A stretch of 64,000 bases of DNA. Source: CANLBN01 sp050633525 (GTDB lineage: Bacteria; Pseudomonadota; Gammaproteobacteria; Pseudomonadales; Cellvibrionaceae). Positions 25,973 through 34,362 of the stretch are shown here, piece after piece. The stretch covers positions 1 through 64,000 of the forward strand of contig JBOEGR010000027.1 in the NCBI GenBank assembly GCA_050633525.1, given 5' to 3'. The notes under the pieces were generated by a model. It was not told the origin of the DNA. It made no database searches and saw only the letters and a program-made list of their open reading frames with translations. Made by a program: the position numbers and the translations under genes. Within the stretch, counting starts at the first letter, position 1; every line of letters begins with the position of its first letter.

Positions 25973-26428
25973 TTATAGTAATAATACAGGCCCATTACCC
26001 TTCGAAGATAAGCTATCGTTTGGGTTTCTTAGCGGACACGAATCAATAGATAGACACCCACAGCCAATGCAGCCAGTTAAATCATTTTGCAAATGTTTCA
26101 GCAATTGAATTTTTAGCTCTAGGTCTTTTTTCCACTTTCTTGACATACTATCCCAATCTTTTTTGGTTGGTGTTCGCTCATTCGGTAAACGCTTAAAAGA
26201 CTCAGCGATTTCCTGCAGGGATATACCTACTTTTTGTGCCACTTTGATCACAGCAATACGGCGTAAAACGTCTTGGTGGTAACGGCGTTGATTACCCTGA
26301 TTTCTCTGACTTTTTATCAAGCCTTTTGACTCGTAGAAATGGATAGCCGAAATAGCAACCCCGCTACGTTTAGCTACCATACCAACACTCAATTCAAGTT
26401 TGGAATATGCCGCTTTAGTTTTTTTCAC
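25973..26428 (-). CDS. soxR: Redox-sensitive transcriptional activator SoxR
   Basis: MerR-family regulator of 151 residues. It has the HTH VGMVAKRSGVAISAIHFYES, a dimer helix, and the [2Fe-2S] loop CIGCGCLSIDSC (C120, C123, C125, C131), which is diagnostic of SoxR. Oxidation of the cluster by redox-cycling compounds switches the promoter on. The start is GTG (26428). The gene is divergent from a flavin reductase whose promoter holds a perfect SoxR operator, so that gene is the evident target. No soxS is present, as expected outside enterics. Confidence 0.94.
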   Translation of the reverse strand: MKKTKAAYSKLELSVGMVAKRSGVAISAIHFYESKGLIKSQRNQGNQRRYHQDVLRRIAVIKVAQKVGISLQEIAESFKRLPNERTPTKKDWDSMSRKWKKDLELKIQLLKHLQNDLTGCIGCGCLSIDSCPLRNPNDSLSSKGNGPVLLL

Positions 26429-26476
26429 TGCTTAACCCATCAATAAATGCCAAAAACAGTGTATATAAAAATACAC

Positions 26477-26507
26477 TTTACCTCAAGTTAACTTGAGGTT
26501 TTATAAT
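26477..26507 (+). promoter_or_regulatory. SoxR-controlled promoter of the flavin reductase
   Basis: The perfect 18-bp palindrome CCTCAAGTTAACTTGAGG (26481-26498) is the classic SoxR box. It lies between TTTACC (26477-26482) and TATAAT (26502-26507) with a 19-base spacer, the overlong spacing that MerR-type activators correct. It drives the plus-strand gene at 26547; soxR is divergent. Confidence 0.92.
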
Positions 26508-26546
26508 ATCAACTCTTTTTAGTAAAGTGGATATCAAGGTGAATTT

Positions 26547-27071
26547 ATGAGCAGTATCATTACACTATTCTCAAGTGCAAGACGGCACGGGAATACTGGG
26601 AAACTAATTGATAACATCGCGCAAAACATCGATATGGAAGTAATCGACTTAGATAAAGCCAATATTGCACCATTCGATTATGACAATAAAAATAAAGATG
26701 ATGATTTCTTACCGCTGATAGAAAAAGTACTAAACCACGATCATATTATTTTTGCCTCCCCTGTTTATTGGTATTCTGTCAGCCCTGGGATGAAAATATT
26801 TTTAGATCGCATCTCTGACTTACTTATATTTCCAGAACTACTGGATACCGGTCGAAAACTAAGAGGAAAGCAAGCATCAATTGTTTCGACTCACTATAAA
26901 CTTTCCCCTACATTTAATAATATGCTGCTGGAGACATTTGGCTATCTAGGCATGCACTATTTTGATGCTCTTCACATCAACTGCCAAAATGGGTGGGATT
27001 ATGAAAAAAATAAAACCGATATTGCCTCTTTCTCAAACAAGTTACATCGACTCTACAATTCAAAAATATAA
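26547..27071 (+). CDS. NADPH-dependent FMN reductase-like flavoprotein
   Basis: 174 residues of flavodoxin-like fold. It has SSARRHGNTGKLIDNI (phosphate loop), IIFASPVYWYSVSPGMKIFLDR (about 67-88, the flavin-binding loop of the NAD(P)H-dependent FMN reductase/iron-sulfur flavoprotein group) and TFGYLGMHYF. It probably reduces quinones or flavins with NAD(P)H. The SoxR promoter upstream and a good AGGTGA RBS indicate induction by redox-cycling agents. No further gene follows in the same direction. Confidence 0.85.
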   Translation: MSSIITLFSSARRHGNTGKLIDNIAQNIDMEVIDLDKANIAPFDYDNKNKDDDFLPLIEKVLNHDHIIFASPVYWYSVSPGMKIFLDRISDLLIFPELLDTGRKLRGKQASIVSTHYKLSPTFNNMLLETFGYLGMHYFDALHINCQNGWDYEKNKTDIASFSNKLHRLYNSKI

Positions 27072-27142
27072 AGGGGATAAGCATTACTAAATAAAGTACC
27101 CCCAAACAAGCACCACTAGACAAGCGCTACTAAATCAGCGTG

Positions 27143-27640
27143 TTATATACGACCTGATTTAAGCGCTTGCCTAATGCTATATTTGGCCACCTGTTTATGG
27201 AAGGGCTGAATAAATAGCATATACAAACGACCTGATGTCGTTTTGAGGTTAACCAAAGTGGATACAGCAAACTCTTGCTCAGACAATTTGAGTACAGACA
27301 GCCACATATCCATATTTGACTCATAGGCAGCGCAAACAATCTCTGTCTCAGAGACAGACTCTATAATTAAAAAACCGGCTTTTTTGCCTTCGGCAATGTC
27401 CGCTAAGGGCAAACTCATCTCTGTCTCACTTGCAGAAAAGCCAAAATATTTAACAATAGCGTTTCTTAGTTTCATTGCCCATTGAATGGGGGCGGGCAAA
27501 AAACCAAAAATGCTGTGATAGACCTGTTTCGCTTCCAGTCCACAGCACCTCGTTTTAAATTTAAAAGAATCACGATAATAAGAATGTTTTTCTTTACCAT
27601 TGATTTGCGTTGCATCAGGAAATGTTATTTCATATATCAA
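27143..27640 (-). CDS. DUF2867 family protein
   Basis: 165 residues. HSYYRDSFKFKTRC, VYHSIFGFLPAPIQWAMKLRNAIVKYFG (about 41-68) and later MDMWLSVL and VNLKTTSGRLYMLFIQPFHK (about 137-156) fit DUF2867, often found beside oxidoreductases or NAD-binding epimerases. The start is TTG (27640), with AGAGAG eight bases upstream. It lies 33 bases after the FAD monooxygenase and is likely in its operon. Function unknown. Confidence 0.75.
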   Translation of the reverse strand: MIYEITFPDATQINGKEKHSYYRDSFKFKTRCCGLEAKQVYHSIFGFLPAPIQWAMKLRNAIVKYFGFSASETEMSLPLADIAEGKKAGFLIIESVSETEIVCAAYESNMDMWLSVLKLSEQEFAVSTLVNLKTTSGRLYMLFIQPFHKQVAKYSIRQALKSGRI

Positions 27641-27673
27641 TATAGATACTCTCTTTAATGTTGAATAAATAAT

Positions 27674-28810
27674 TTATCGCCAATCATAAATCTGCTGTAC
27701 TTGTCGAGCACTCATAAAATGGGATAAGTGGCGTGAAAGAGCATTGCGAGCAAAGCATAAATAAGGGTTCGACATATTAGTCAAGCGTCCAATCTGCCAA
27801 GACAACTTGGTAATTTTGTTTACTCTAACGTTGCGTTCGGCATAAAAATGTTCAAATGCTGTCGACAACGAAGGATAGTTCGCTATGTTCTCAGCCAGAG
27901 CATATGAATCTTCTATCGCCTGCGCTCCTCCTTGGCCCAAATTTGGCGTCGCTGCATGTGCGGCATCTCCAAGTAAAGTAATTGCATTTTGAGACCACCG
28001 TTTTAACGGAGCTAAATCATAAAGAGAATTTATAATCAATGAATGCTTCGCCGTATTACAAATAATCTCGTTGACAATTGGGGCATAGTGCTTAAACATC
28101 TCAAGCAGCTGAGGAAGACCAATATGGCCTGAATGACGATCTAATTTAGTATATTGCGTTGCGTACCAATATACTTGGCTAGAATTAATCTGAGTAAAAC
28201 CAAAACGAGTGCCATTGCCCCACACTTCAGTAAATTGACAAGACCATTGCTTAGGAAGTGTCATATCAGCAATACCTCGCCAACATAATTGACCCGAGTA
28301 ACGCAATACACTCTCAGGAAAGATTGTTTTACGCACTGCTGACCTCAAGCCATCGGCGCCAACAAGAAAATCGCCATGAATAGTCGAGCCATTCTTAAAC
28401 GAAGCCTCGACGCCAGTGCTGCTCTCTTTTACCTCTTGCAACACGTGACCTAAATTGACTACATCATTCCCTAAAGCCGTTAACAAAATATGTTGTAATG
28501 CATGACGGTGAATGGCGATGGTCGAGTATTGTTTACCCTGAATAGTATAATCAGCATTCATGCTGTTTATGGGAGCACCTTTTATATCCGATACAAGTAG
28601 GCGCTCAAGAGCATAGCCTTCACGGCTGACCTTGTCCGCGAGCTTATATTGATCCAACACAGCCATGGCATTAGGTGGTACCAGTATGCCAGCACCTATT
28701 GGCGAAAGCGTTTGAGCCGCTTCAAACACATCTACCGAAACCCCTTTTGCTTTCAAGGCGATGGCTGTGGATAAACCGCCCATACCCGCACCCACTATTA
28801 TTCCTCTCAT
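27674..28810 (-). CDS. FAD-dependent monooxygenase (group A, UbiH/salicylate type)
   Basis: 378 residues with the three class A flavin hydroxylase marks. These are the GxGxxG loop IIVGAGMGGLSTAIAL at the N terminus, the DG motif FLVGADGLRSAVR (about 148-160) and the second FAD motif LLGDAAHAATPNLGQGGAQA (about 280-299). Such enzymes hydroxylate aromatic or polycyclic substrates with NAD(P)H and O2. The substrate is unknown; ubiquinone synthesis is possible but no ubi gene is near. Likely co-transcribed with DUF2867 and the two membrane genes upstream. Confidence 0.87.
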   Translation of the reverse strand: MRGIIVGAGMGGLSTAIALKAKGVSVDVFEAAQTLSPIGAGILVPPNAMAVLDQYKLADKVSREGYALERLLVSDIKGAPINSMNADYTIQGKQYSTIAIHRHALQHILLTALGNDVVNLGHVLQEVKESSTGVEASFKNGSTIHGDFLVGADGLRSAVRKTIFPESVLRYSGQLCWRGIADMTLPKQWSCQFTEVWGNGTRFGFTQINSSQVYWYATQYTKLDRHSGHIGLPQLLEMFKHYAPIVNEIICNTAKHSLIINSLYDLAPLKRWSQNAITLLGDAAHAATPNLGQGGAQAIEDSYALAENIANYPSLSTAFEHFYAERNVRVNKITKLSWQIGRLTNMSNPYLCFARNALSRHLSHFMSARQVQQIYDWR

Positions 28811-28830
28811 CTAAACCACTACACTCAAAA

Positions 28831-29088
28831 TCATAAAAATAGCTTGTATTGAAACACAACAATGACGCCACAACAAAGAATATACAAATACAATCTGAGC
28901 GTCTCCCAAAAATCACCCGTAAACTCACCTCGTATAGCGGACAACCAACCCGGTTGAAATAAATATCGTAAACCTTCCGTAAAATCTGCCCATGTTTTAT
29001 AAAATGATTTACCCAAAAAATAATATATAGGTATATTAATAAAGATTAAAAGAAACAATAAAGTGGGATTTTCGGAAAAATCAGGCAT
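28831..29088 (-). CDS. Small two-span membrane protein, unknown family
   Basis: 85 residues with a hydrophobic segment at about 9-25 (LLFLLIFINIPIYYFLG) and another at the C terminus (about 66-84). A loop with LRYLFQPGWLSAIRGEF lies between them. A strong GGAGG sits at correct distance before the ATG, which supports expression. It lies 20 bases before the FAD monooxygenase gene. Confidence 0.6.
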   Translation of the reverse strand: MPDFSENPTLLFLLIFINIPIYYFLGKSFYKTWADFTEGLRYLFQPGWLSAIRGEFTGDFWETLRLYLYILCCGVIVVFQYKLFL

Positions 29089-29170
29089 TCAGCCCTCCTA
29101 TTGAATCAAAAAAAATAGGCAGTTACCGATCGAAACAGTATAGAGGTTAAGATGTGAAATAATTGTCAAG

Positions 29171-29533
29171 CTATCGCATTCCTACAAAGATAGCTAACGA
29201 TATTATTAAAAATACCAACCACGAAAAGTGTCGCCCTTTAGAAAACAAGAAAGAAACAACAAAATGAATTGAAAATATAACACCAATAATCCCGGCAACG
29301 GTTTCTATACTGAATCGATCACTAGCAAGCGAAACCAATATAAAAGCAAAGCCAAACCAAGTAACGGTGGTTAGATGCCACGCAAATCGAAGAGTATTCT
29401 GAGTAAACTCTGTGCCCCCAAATAATATAGGCAAGTCATTACGACGAAATAAGCGGATAAGAATATAACGTTCTCCCAAATAAGAGTGAGCAACACCAAT
29501 TAAAAAAAGTAATATTGCTGCTATATAGTACAT
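29171..29533 (-). CDS. Four-span membrane protein, unknown function
   Basis: 120 residues with four hydrophobic helices, beginning MYYIAAILLFLIGVAHSYLG, then ERYILIRLFRRNDLPILFGG, and TLRFAWHLTTVTWFGFAFIL. A second possible ATG five codons upstream (29548) would place the GGAGGG inside the gene; that motif reads better as the RBS for 29533. It looks like a conserved small membrane protein but I cannot name the family. Same strand as the next three genes. Confidence 0.6.
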   Translation of the reverse strand: MYYIAAILLFLIGVAHSYLGERYILIRLFRRNDLPILFGGTEFTQNTLRFAWHLTTVTWFGFAFILVSLASDRFSIETVAGIIGVIFSIHFVVSFLFSKGRHFSWLVFLIISLAIFVGMR

Positions 29534-29720
29534 CGTCCCTCCAAGCATCGATCAGTAATATATTATCTTATCAGAGCTTATTATTAAAAATTGTAACAAG
29601 ATGCATCAAGTTTGAGCTTAACCCACATAGGAACATTAGATTGAACTATTACAAGCTGATTACCTCTATAACTACAGATATACGATACCGATATACAACC
29701 CCTTGATGATATAACATATT

Positions 29721-31148
29721 ATGAGCACGCTCTTTCTCTACAAAAAATACTTCATAAACACTATCATAACAGTTAGCCTTGTGCTGCTAACAATTGGGGG
29801 CTTACCTCAGGCTCTGGCGGAAAAACGAACCCCCGAAGAGATTGCAAGCACAAAAATAGAACTAGCTACAAGCAAGCATTTCCTCCAATTGATCATTGGC
29901 GATGACTTAGATGCCATCGATAATGCGCTCTCGTATATACAAAGCAAGTGGAATAGAGCGTTTATTCCTTTCGCCATAGAAACCTATAACTACACACGCT
30001 CACCTGCAGTAAGACAAGAGTTGAAAAGACTTATCATCAATGAAGCAGGCTCACAAAATTTTAGTAGTTTAAATGACTTATATCGCTGGTTATGGAATCA
30101 GGACATAGAACCTGCAGCGGATTACGCTAACTTTAAAGGTGAGTTATACCAAAGTATTGATGATCGCTTCGAAAAATATTTCCGTAATCGGCAAGACAGT
30201 GCGCGTATTAGACTAGACGAAATTCGTTGGGGGGGCGTTTTACAAGACGGCATCCCTCCTTTACGCAACCCCAAGATGCTCAAAGCAAATAAAGCAAGCT
30301 ACTTAGATGACCGAGACATTATTTTTGGAATTAAAATTAATGGAGACGCTCGCGCCTACCCTAAACGTATTCTGGCATGGCACGAAATGTTTACAGATAC
30401 GATTGGCGGTATTGATATTGCTGGAGTTTACTGCACTTTATGCGGGACGGTCATACCCTATCGTACATCAGTGAATGGCGTTAAGTACACACTAGGAACC
30501 AGCGGTTTTTTATATCGTTCCAATAAACTCATGTATGACAAAGCGACCCAATCACTGTGGAGTACTGAGCGTGGCGAACCTGTGCTAGGTCCTTTAGTCG
30601 ACAAAGGCATCACATTACCTTATGAAAGCGTAGTTACTACAACATGGGGAGAATGGCGCAAACGCAATCCTAATACCACCGTGCTATCACTGAAAACTGG
30701 GCACCGCCGCAACTATAATGAGGGCGTCGCCTATCAAGATTATTTCGCCACCGATGAGCTGATGTTCAATACGCCATTTGATGATCAGCGACTTGAAAAT
30801 AAACAAGAAATATTAGCGTTACGATTTGCCGCATCACCCAAAGAACAATTAGCAATTGATACTGACTATCTAAAAAAGAATCCCATTTATCGAAATAATA
30901 TTGGCCAACAACAATTTATCGTCTTTACAGATAAAACGGGTGCTAATAGGGTTTATGACCCAGAAACAATTCAATTCGTTTCTTATGATGGCGAAGAAAA
31001 AGCCAAGGATGACAAAGGTAACATTTGGATCGTAGGAGAAGAGGAGCTAAGCAATACCTCAGGAAAGAAACTAGCACGCCTGCCCTACCATCGCGCTTTT
31101 TGGTTTGGTTGGCATGCCGCTTTTCCGGAAACAAAACTCATTAAATAA
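29721..31148 (+). CDS. Secreted DUF3179 domain protein
   Basis: 475 residues. An N-terminal signal sequence (about 8-34, ending PQALAEK) is followed by about 100 helical residues. DUF3179 comes next: GIPPLRNPKML, GIKINGDARAYPKRIL, GVYCTLCGTVIPY and GTSGFLYRSNKLMYD. The Cys pair in CTLC and the Arg/Tyr/Trp-rich core are conserved in the family, whose function is unknown; it is probably periplasmic. It converges with korB. Confidence 0.83.
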   Translation: MSTLFLYKKYFINTIITVSLVLLTIGGLPQALAEKRTPEEIASTKIELATSKHFLQLIIGDDLDAIDNALSYIQSKWNRAFIPFAIETYNYTRSPAVRQELKRLIINEAGSQNFSSLNDLYRWLWNQDIEPAADYANFKGELYQSIDDRFEKYFRNRQDSARIRLDEIRWGGVLQDGIPPLRNPKMLKANKASYLDDRDIIFGIKINGDARAYPKRILAWHEMFTDTIGGIDIAGVYCTLCGTVIPYRTSVNGVKYTLGTSGFLYRSNKLMYDKATQSLWSTERGEPVLGPLVDKGITLPYESVVTTTWGEWRKRNPNTTVLSLKTGHRRNYNEGVAYQDYFATDELMFNTPFDDQRLENKQEILALRFAASPKEQLAIDTDYLKKNPIYRNNIGQQQFIVFTDKTGANRVYDPETIQFVSYDGEEKAKDDKGNIWIVGEEELSNTSGKKLARLPYHRAFWFGWHAAFPETKLIK

Positions 31149-31187
31149 AGGCGCAGCCCTTATTTAGGAGCTGCTCATATAGACTCA

Positions 31188-32240
31188 CTAGCGAAATGAA
31201 TCATTGATTGTTTCTAGTGTTTGAGAACCGGGACACAAAGTCGATTCATCCATTTGGTTGAGCGGCTTAGACGATGTATTAAGAATATCGTGCAAGTCAC
31301 AAGGGTCTGTATCAACATAAAGTAAACCGGTTAATATCTCACCTTTTTGTGTCGCCTCATGAACCGCCTGCTGTGCCGCAAAGCGATTGTGCACATCCAT
31401 ACCCTCTTGGGCTTTATTTAATCGAATCACCGAACCATCATGCAGGGTAATTTCTTCTGTGCTACCCGCTTCGTAATCGGTTGTAATTTCTTTTTCCATC
31501 GGTACAAAATCAACCGTGCCAGTAGCATCGCAATGTTCACGAACAAACTCATAGCTCTTTTTCGAGCCGGGGTTATTATTAAACGTAACACAAGGTGAAA
31601 TCACATCGATAAATGCAAAGCCACGATGGGAAATAGCCGCTTTAATCAAGGGTTCCAATTGTTTTTTATCTCCTGAAAAACTACGCGCAACAAAGGTTGC
31701 CCCCAACTGCAAGGCCATACTCACCAAATCAATCGGCTCATATAAATTTTTCATCCCCGCTTTGTTTACTGATTCGTAATCTGTTGTGGCTGACATTTGT
31801 CCTTTCGTTAAACCATAACAACCGTTATTTTCAACCATATACAGCATATTTAGATTACGCCTCACTGCATGAGCAAACTGGCCTAGACCAATAGAAGCTG
31901 AATCACCATCACCTGAAACACCAATATAGGTTAAATCGCGATTAGCAAGATTGGCACCCGTAGTCACTGACGGCATGCGACCGTGTACCGAGTTAAAACC
32001 ATGGGAATTACCTAGAAAGTATGTCGGTGTTTTAGAAGAACAACCGATACCCGATAATTTTGCCACTTTATGTGGTTCTATTGATAGCTCAAAACAGGCA
32101 TTGATAATAGCGGCGCTAATAGAGTCATGCCCACAACCCGCACATAAAGTTGAAATAGCGCCTTCATAGTCTTTGTGTGTAAAACCCAATTGATTTGTGG
32201 GTGTATCAGGGTGACGAAAATTTGGACGAATAAAACTCAT
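31188..32240 (-). CDS. korB: 2-oxoacid:ferredoxin oxidoreductase beta subunit
   Basis: 350 residues of the TPP- and [4Fe-4S]-binding beta subunit. The cluster Cys residues are in TLCAGCGHDS, GIGCSS and ISPCVTFNN. The TPP/Mg site is GDGDSASIGLGQFAHAVRRN followed by VENNGCYGLTKGQ. With KorA it oxidatively decarboxylates 2-oxoglutarate (or a related acid) to the acyl-CoA and reduces ferredoxin. It lies 127 bases after korA in the same direction. Substrate is inferred from subunit layout, which is that of Kor rather than pyruvate enzymes. Confidence 0.9.
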   Translation of the reverse strand: MSFIRPNFRHPDTPTNQLGFTHKDYEGAISTLCAGCGHDSISAAIINACFELSIEPHKVAKLSGIGCSSKTPTYFLGNSHGFNSVHGRMPSVTTGANLANRDLTYIGVSGDGDSASIGLGQFAHAVRRNLNMLYMVENNGCYGLTKGQMSATTDYESVNKAGMKNLYEPIDLVSMALQLGATFVARSFSGDKKQLEPLIKAAISHRGFAFIDVISPCVTFNNNPGSKKSYEFVREHCDATGTVDFVPMEKEITTDYEAGSTEEITLHDGSVIRLNKAQEGMDVHNRFAAQQAVHEATQKGEILTGLLYVDTDPCDLHDILNTSSKPLNQMDESTLCPGSQTLETINDSFR

Positions 32241-32367
32241 ATGTTTTCTCTTATTCTTTATTACTATTTTTTATTAGCTAGAGGCATCGTTAAAGGCAGC
32301 GCATTTACTATTATTACCCTTAGTATTTCTCTTAACATCCTAGCAACCCTACATTTTTTAATGCCTC

Positions 32368-34194
32368 TTAGGCTTCTTTCGCTTGCAGCTTATCGCTCTC
32401 TCTGTGCGTTTCGATCGAGTCTATAATACTGGCCGCTGTAATGGGACTACCGTGATAATGTAAAACCGATATAATTTTTTCTGGTGCTATACCAAACTCA
32501 TTAACAAGTAAGGTCTTCATTTGCGCATCACGATTTTGCTCTATCAAAAACACTCTCTCATGTTTATCGATAAACGTTGCAATAACATCAGCAAAAGGAA
32601 ATGCCTTAATACACAAACCATCCATATGCTCACCTTGAGCGGCATAGGTATCTAAAGCTTCATTCATTGCGGCACGGCTTGAGCCATAACAAATCAGCGC
32701 ATCACGAGAATTGGACTGGGTTTTTGCAAAGATATCCGGCTCAGGCAAATACTGAACCGTAGTTCGCCATTTTCGCTGTAGCCGCTCCATATTTTTTTGG
32801 TATTCTTTACCATCTTCAGTATAAACCGCATAAGGGTCACGCGAAGTACCACGAGTAAAGAAAGCGCCTTTTGTTGGGTGTGTTCCGGGATAAGTTCGAT
32901 AACAAATGCCGTCACCATCGACGTCTAGGTAGCGACCAAATTTCTCGCTATTGGCTTCCAATTGTTCAGCACTCACAACCTTACCGCGATCATAAGTTTG
33001 CTTGTCATCCCACGCCAAAGGCTCACACATCACATCGTTCATACCGATATCAAGATCAGTAACTAAAATAACTGGCGTTTGAACACGCTCTGCCACATCA
33101 AACGCCTGCACTGTCATATCAAAACAGTCTTTAGGGTCGGATGGAAACAACAACACATGTTTTGTATCTCCATGAGAGGCATAAGCACAAGCCATAACAT
33201 CTGATTGCTGCGTCCGTGTTGGCATACCGGTAGAAGGGCCGGAACGCTGCACATCAACCAAAACCAATGGTAGCTCAGCAAAATAGGCTAAACCTAAAAA
33301 CTCACCCATGAGTGAAATACCTGGGCCACTCGTTGCTGTGAATGCACGCGCACCATTCCACGATGCACCAATAGCCATACCAATAGCAGAGAGTTCATCC
33401 TCGGCTTGTACTACCGCAAAATTTTTCTCCCCTGTACCGGGGTCAATACGCAAACGATTTGCGTATTTATCGAATGCTTCAACAACCGAGGTAGATGGCG
33501 TAATGGGGTACCATGCGGCAACCGTAGCGCCTGCATAAACAGCACCTAAACCCGCAGCAGTATTACCATTTACTAATATTTTATCGCCAACACACTCTCG
33601 ACGTTCTACTTTGACAGGCAAAGGGCACTCAAAATATTTACTCGCATATTGGTAGCCCAACTCTAGGGCGTGAATATTCGGCGCAATCAACTTTTCTTTT
33701 CCCTTGAATTGTTCAGCTACCATGTCTTTAAGCACAGAAAATTCAATATCAAGTAGTGCAGCTAAACTGCCCACATAAATAATATTTTTAAATAATTGAC
33801 GTTGACGCGGATTTTCATATTCAGCATTACAAATTTTAGTAAAAGGAATGCCGATATAATGAATATCATCACGAATAAGGCGTAAATCTAATGGTTTGCT
33901 GGAGTCATAAACAAAATAACCATTAGGGACTACCTCTAATACATCCTTTGGCATACTTTGTGGATTAACCGATACCATTACGTCAATACCATCTCTTGCT
34001 GCCACATAGCCCTTTTCGCTAACACGAACCTCGTACCAAGTAGGCAAGCCTTGAATATTCGATGGAAAAATATTTTTAGGCGATATGGGAATACCCATCC
34101 GAAAAATAGCTTTTGCAAATAACTGATTAGCACTAGCCGAACCCGTCCCATTAACGTTAGCAAATTTGATAACAAATTCGTTTAAACCTGACAT
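32368..34194 (-). CDS. korA: 2-oxoacid:ferredoxin oxidoreductase, fused gamma-alpha subunit
   Basis: 608 residues. The N-terminal gamma domain (about 1-195, FANVNGTGSASANQLFAKAI) is fused to the alpha domain, which begins NGNTAAGLGAVYAGATVAAW followed by YPITPSTSVVEAF. Further on are QAEDELSAIGMAIGASWNGA and TATSGPGISLMGEFLG, typical of the pyrimidine-binding half. The C-terminal part (about 490-590) is the coenzyme A-side domain. The gamma-alpha fusion is the usual aerobic Kor form. A 118-bp palindrome lies between this gene and the upstream flavoprotein. Confidence 0.9.
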   Translation of the reverse strand: MSGLNEFVIKFANVNGTGSASANQLFAKAIFRMGIPISPKNIFPSNIQGLPTWYEVRVSEKGYVAARDGIDVMVSVNPQSMPKDVLEVVPNGYFVYDSSKPLDLRLIRDDIHYIGIPFTKICNAEYENPRQRQLFKNIIYVGSLAALLDIEFSVLKDMVAEQFKGKEKLIAPNIHALELGYQYASKYFECPLPVKVERRECVGDKILVNGNTAAGLGAVYAGATVAAWYPITPSTSVVEAFDKYANRLRIDPGTGEKNFAVVQAEDELSAIGMAIGASWNGARAFTATSGPGISLMGEFLGLAYFAELPLVLVDVQRSGPSTGMPTRTQQSDVMACAYASHGDTKHVLLFPSDPKDCFDMTVQAFDVAERVQTPVILVTDLDIGMNDVMCEPLAWDDKQTYDRGKVVSAEQLEANSEKFGRYLDVDGDGICYRTYPGTHPTKGAFFTRGTSRDPYAVYTEDGKEYQKNMERLQRKWRTTVQYLPEPDIFAKTQSNSRDALICYGSSRAAMNEALDTYAAQGEHMDGLCIKAFPFADVIATFIDKHERVFLIEQNRDAQMKTLLVNEFGIAPEKIISVLHYHGSPITAASIIDSIETHRESDKLQAKEA

Positions 34195-34240
34195 AAAAAA
34201 CCTATTATAATTATTTTAATTAAGAGCATAAGGTATCAGA

Positions 34241-34358
34241 GCAGATAAAGATTTTTTTCTCAGGCAAGGAAAAAAAGCACGCAAAGAAGGAGTTTACTTT
34301 TAGTAAATGACTGATTGAGTACTTTTTTAACGCGGCATGAGGAAAAAAGATTATCTGC
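34241..34358. repeat. 118-bp imperfect palindromic element in the kor operon
   Basis: The ends are GCAGATAA (34241-34248) and TTATCTGC (34351-34358). The two halves align along most of their length and meet in a TTTACT-TTT-AGTAAA hairpin near the middle. GGTATCA occurs as a direct repeat on both sides (34232-34238 and 34359-34365); the right copy contains the stop codon of the flavoprotein gene. I see no ORF in it. It resembles a small non-autonomous repeat known from marine gammaproteobacteria by memory. Confidence 0.65.
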
Positions 34359-34362
34359 GGTA

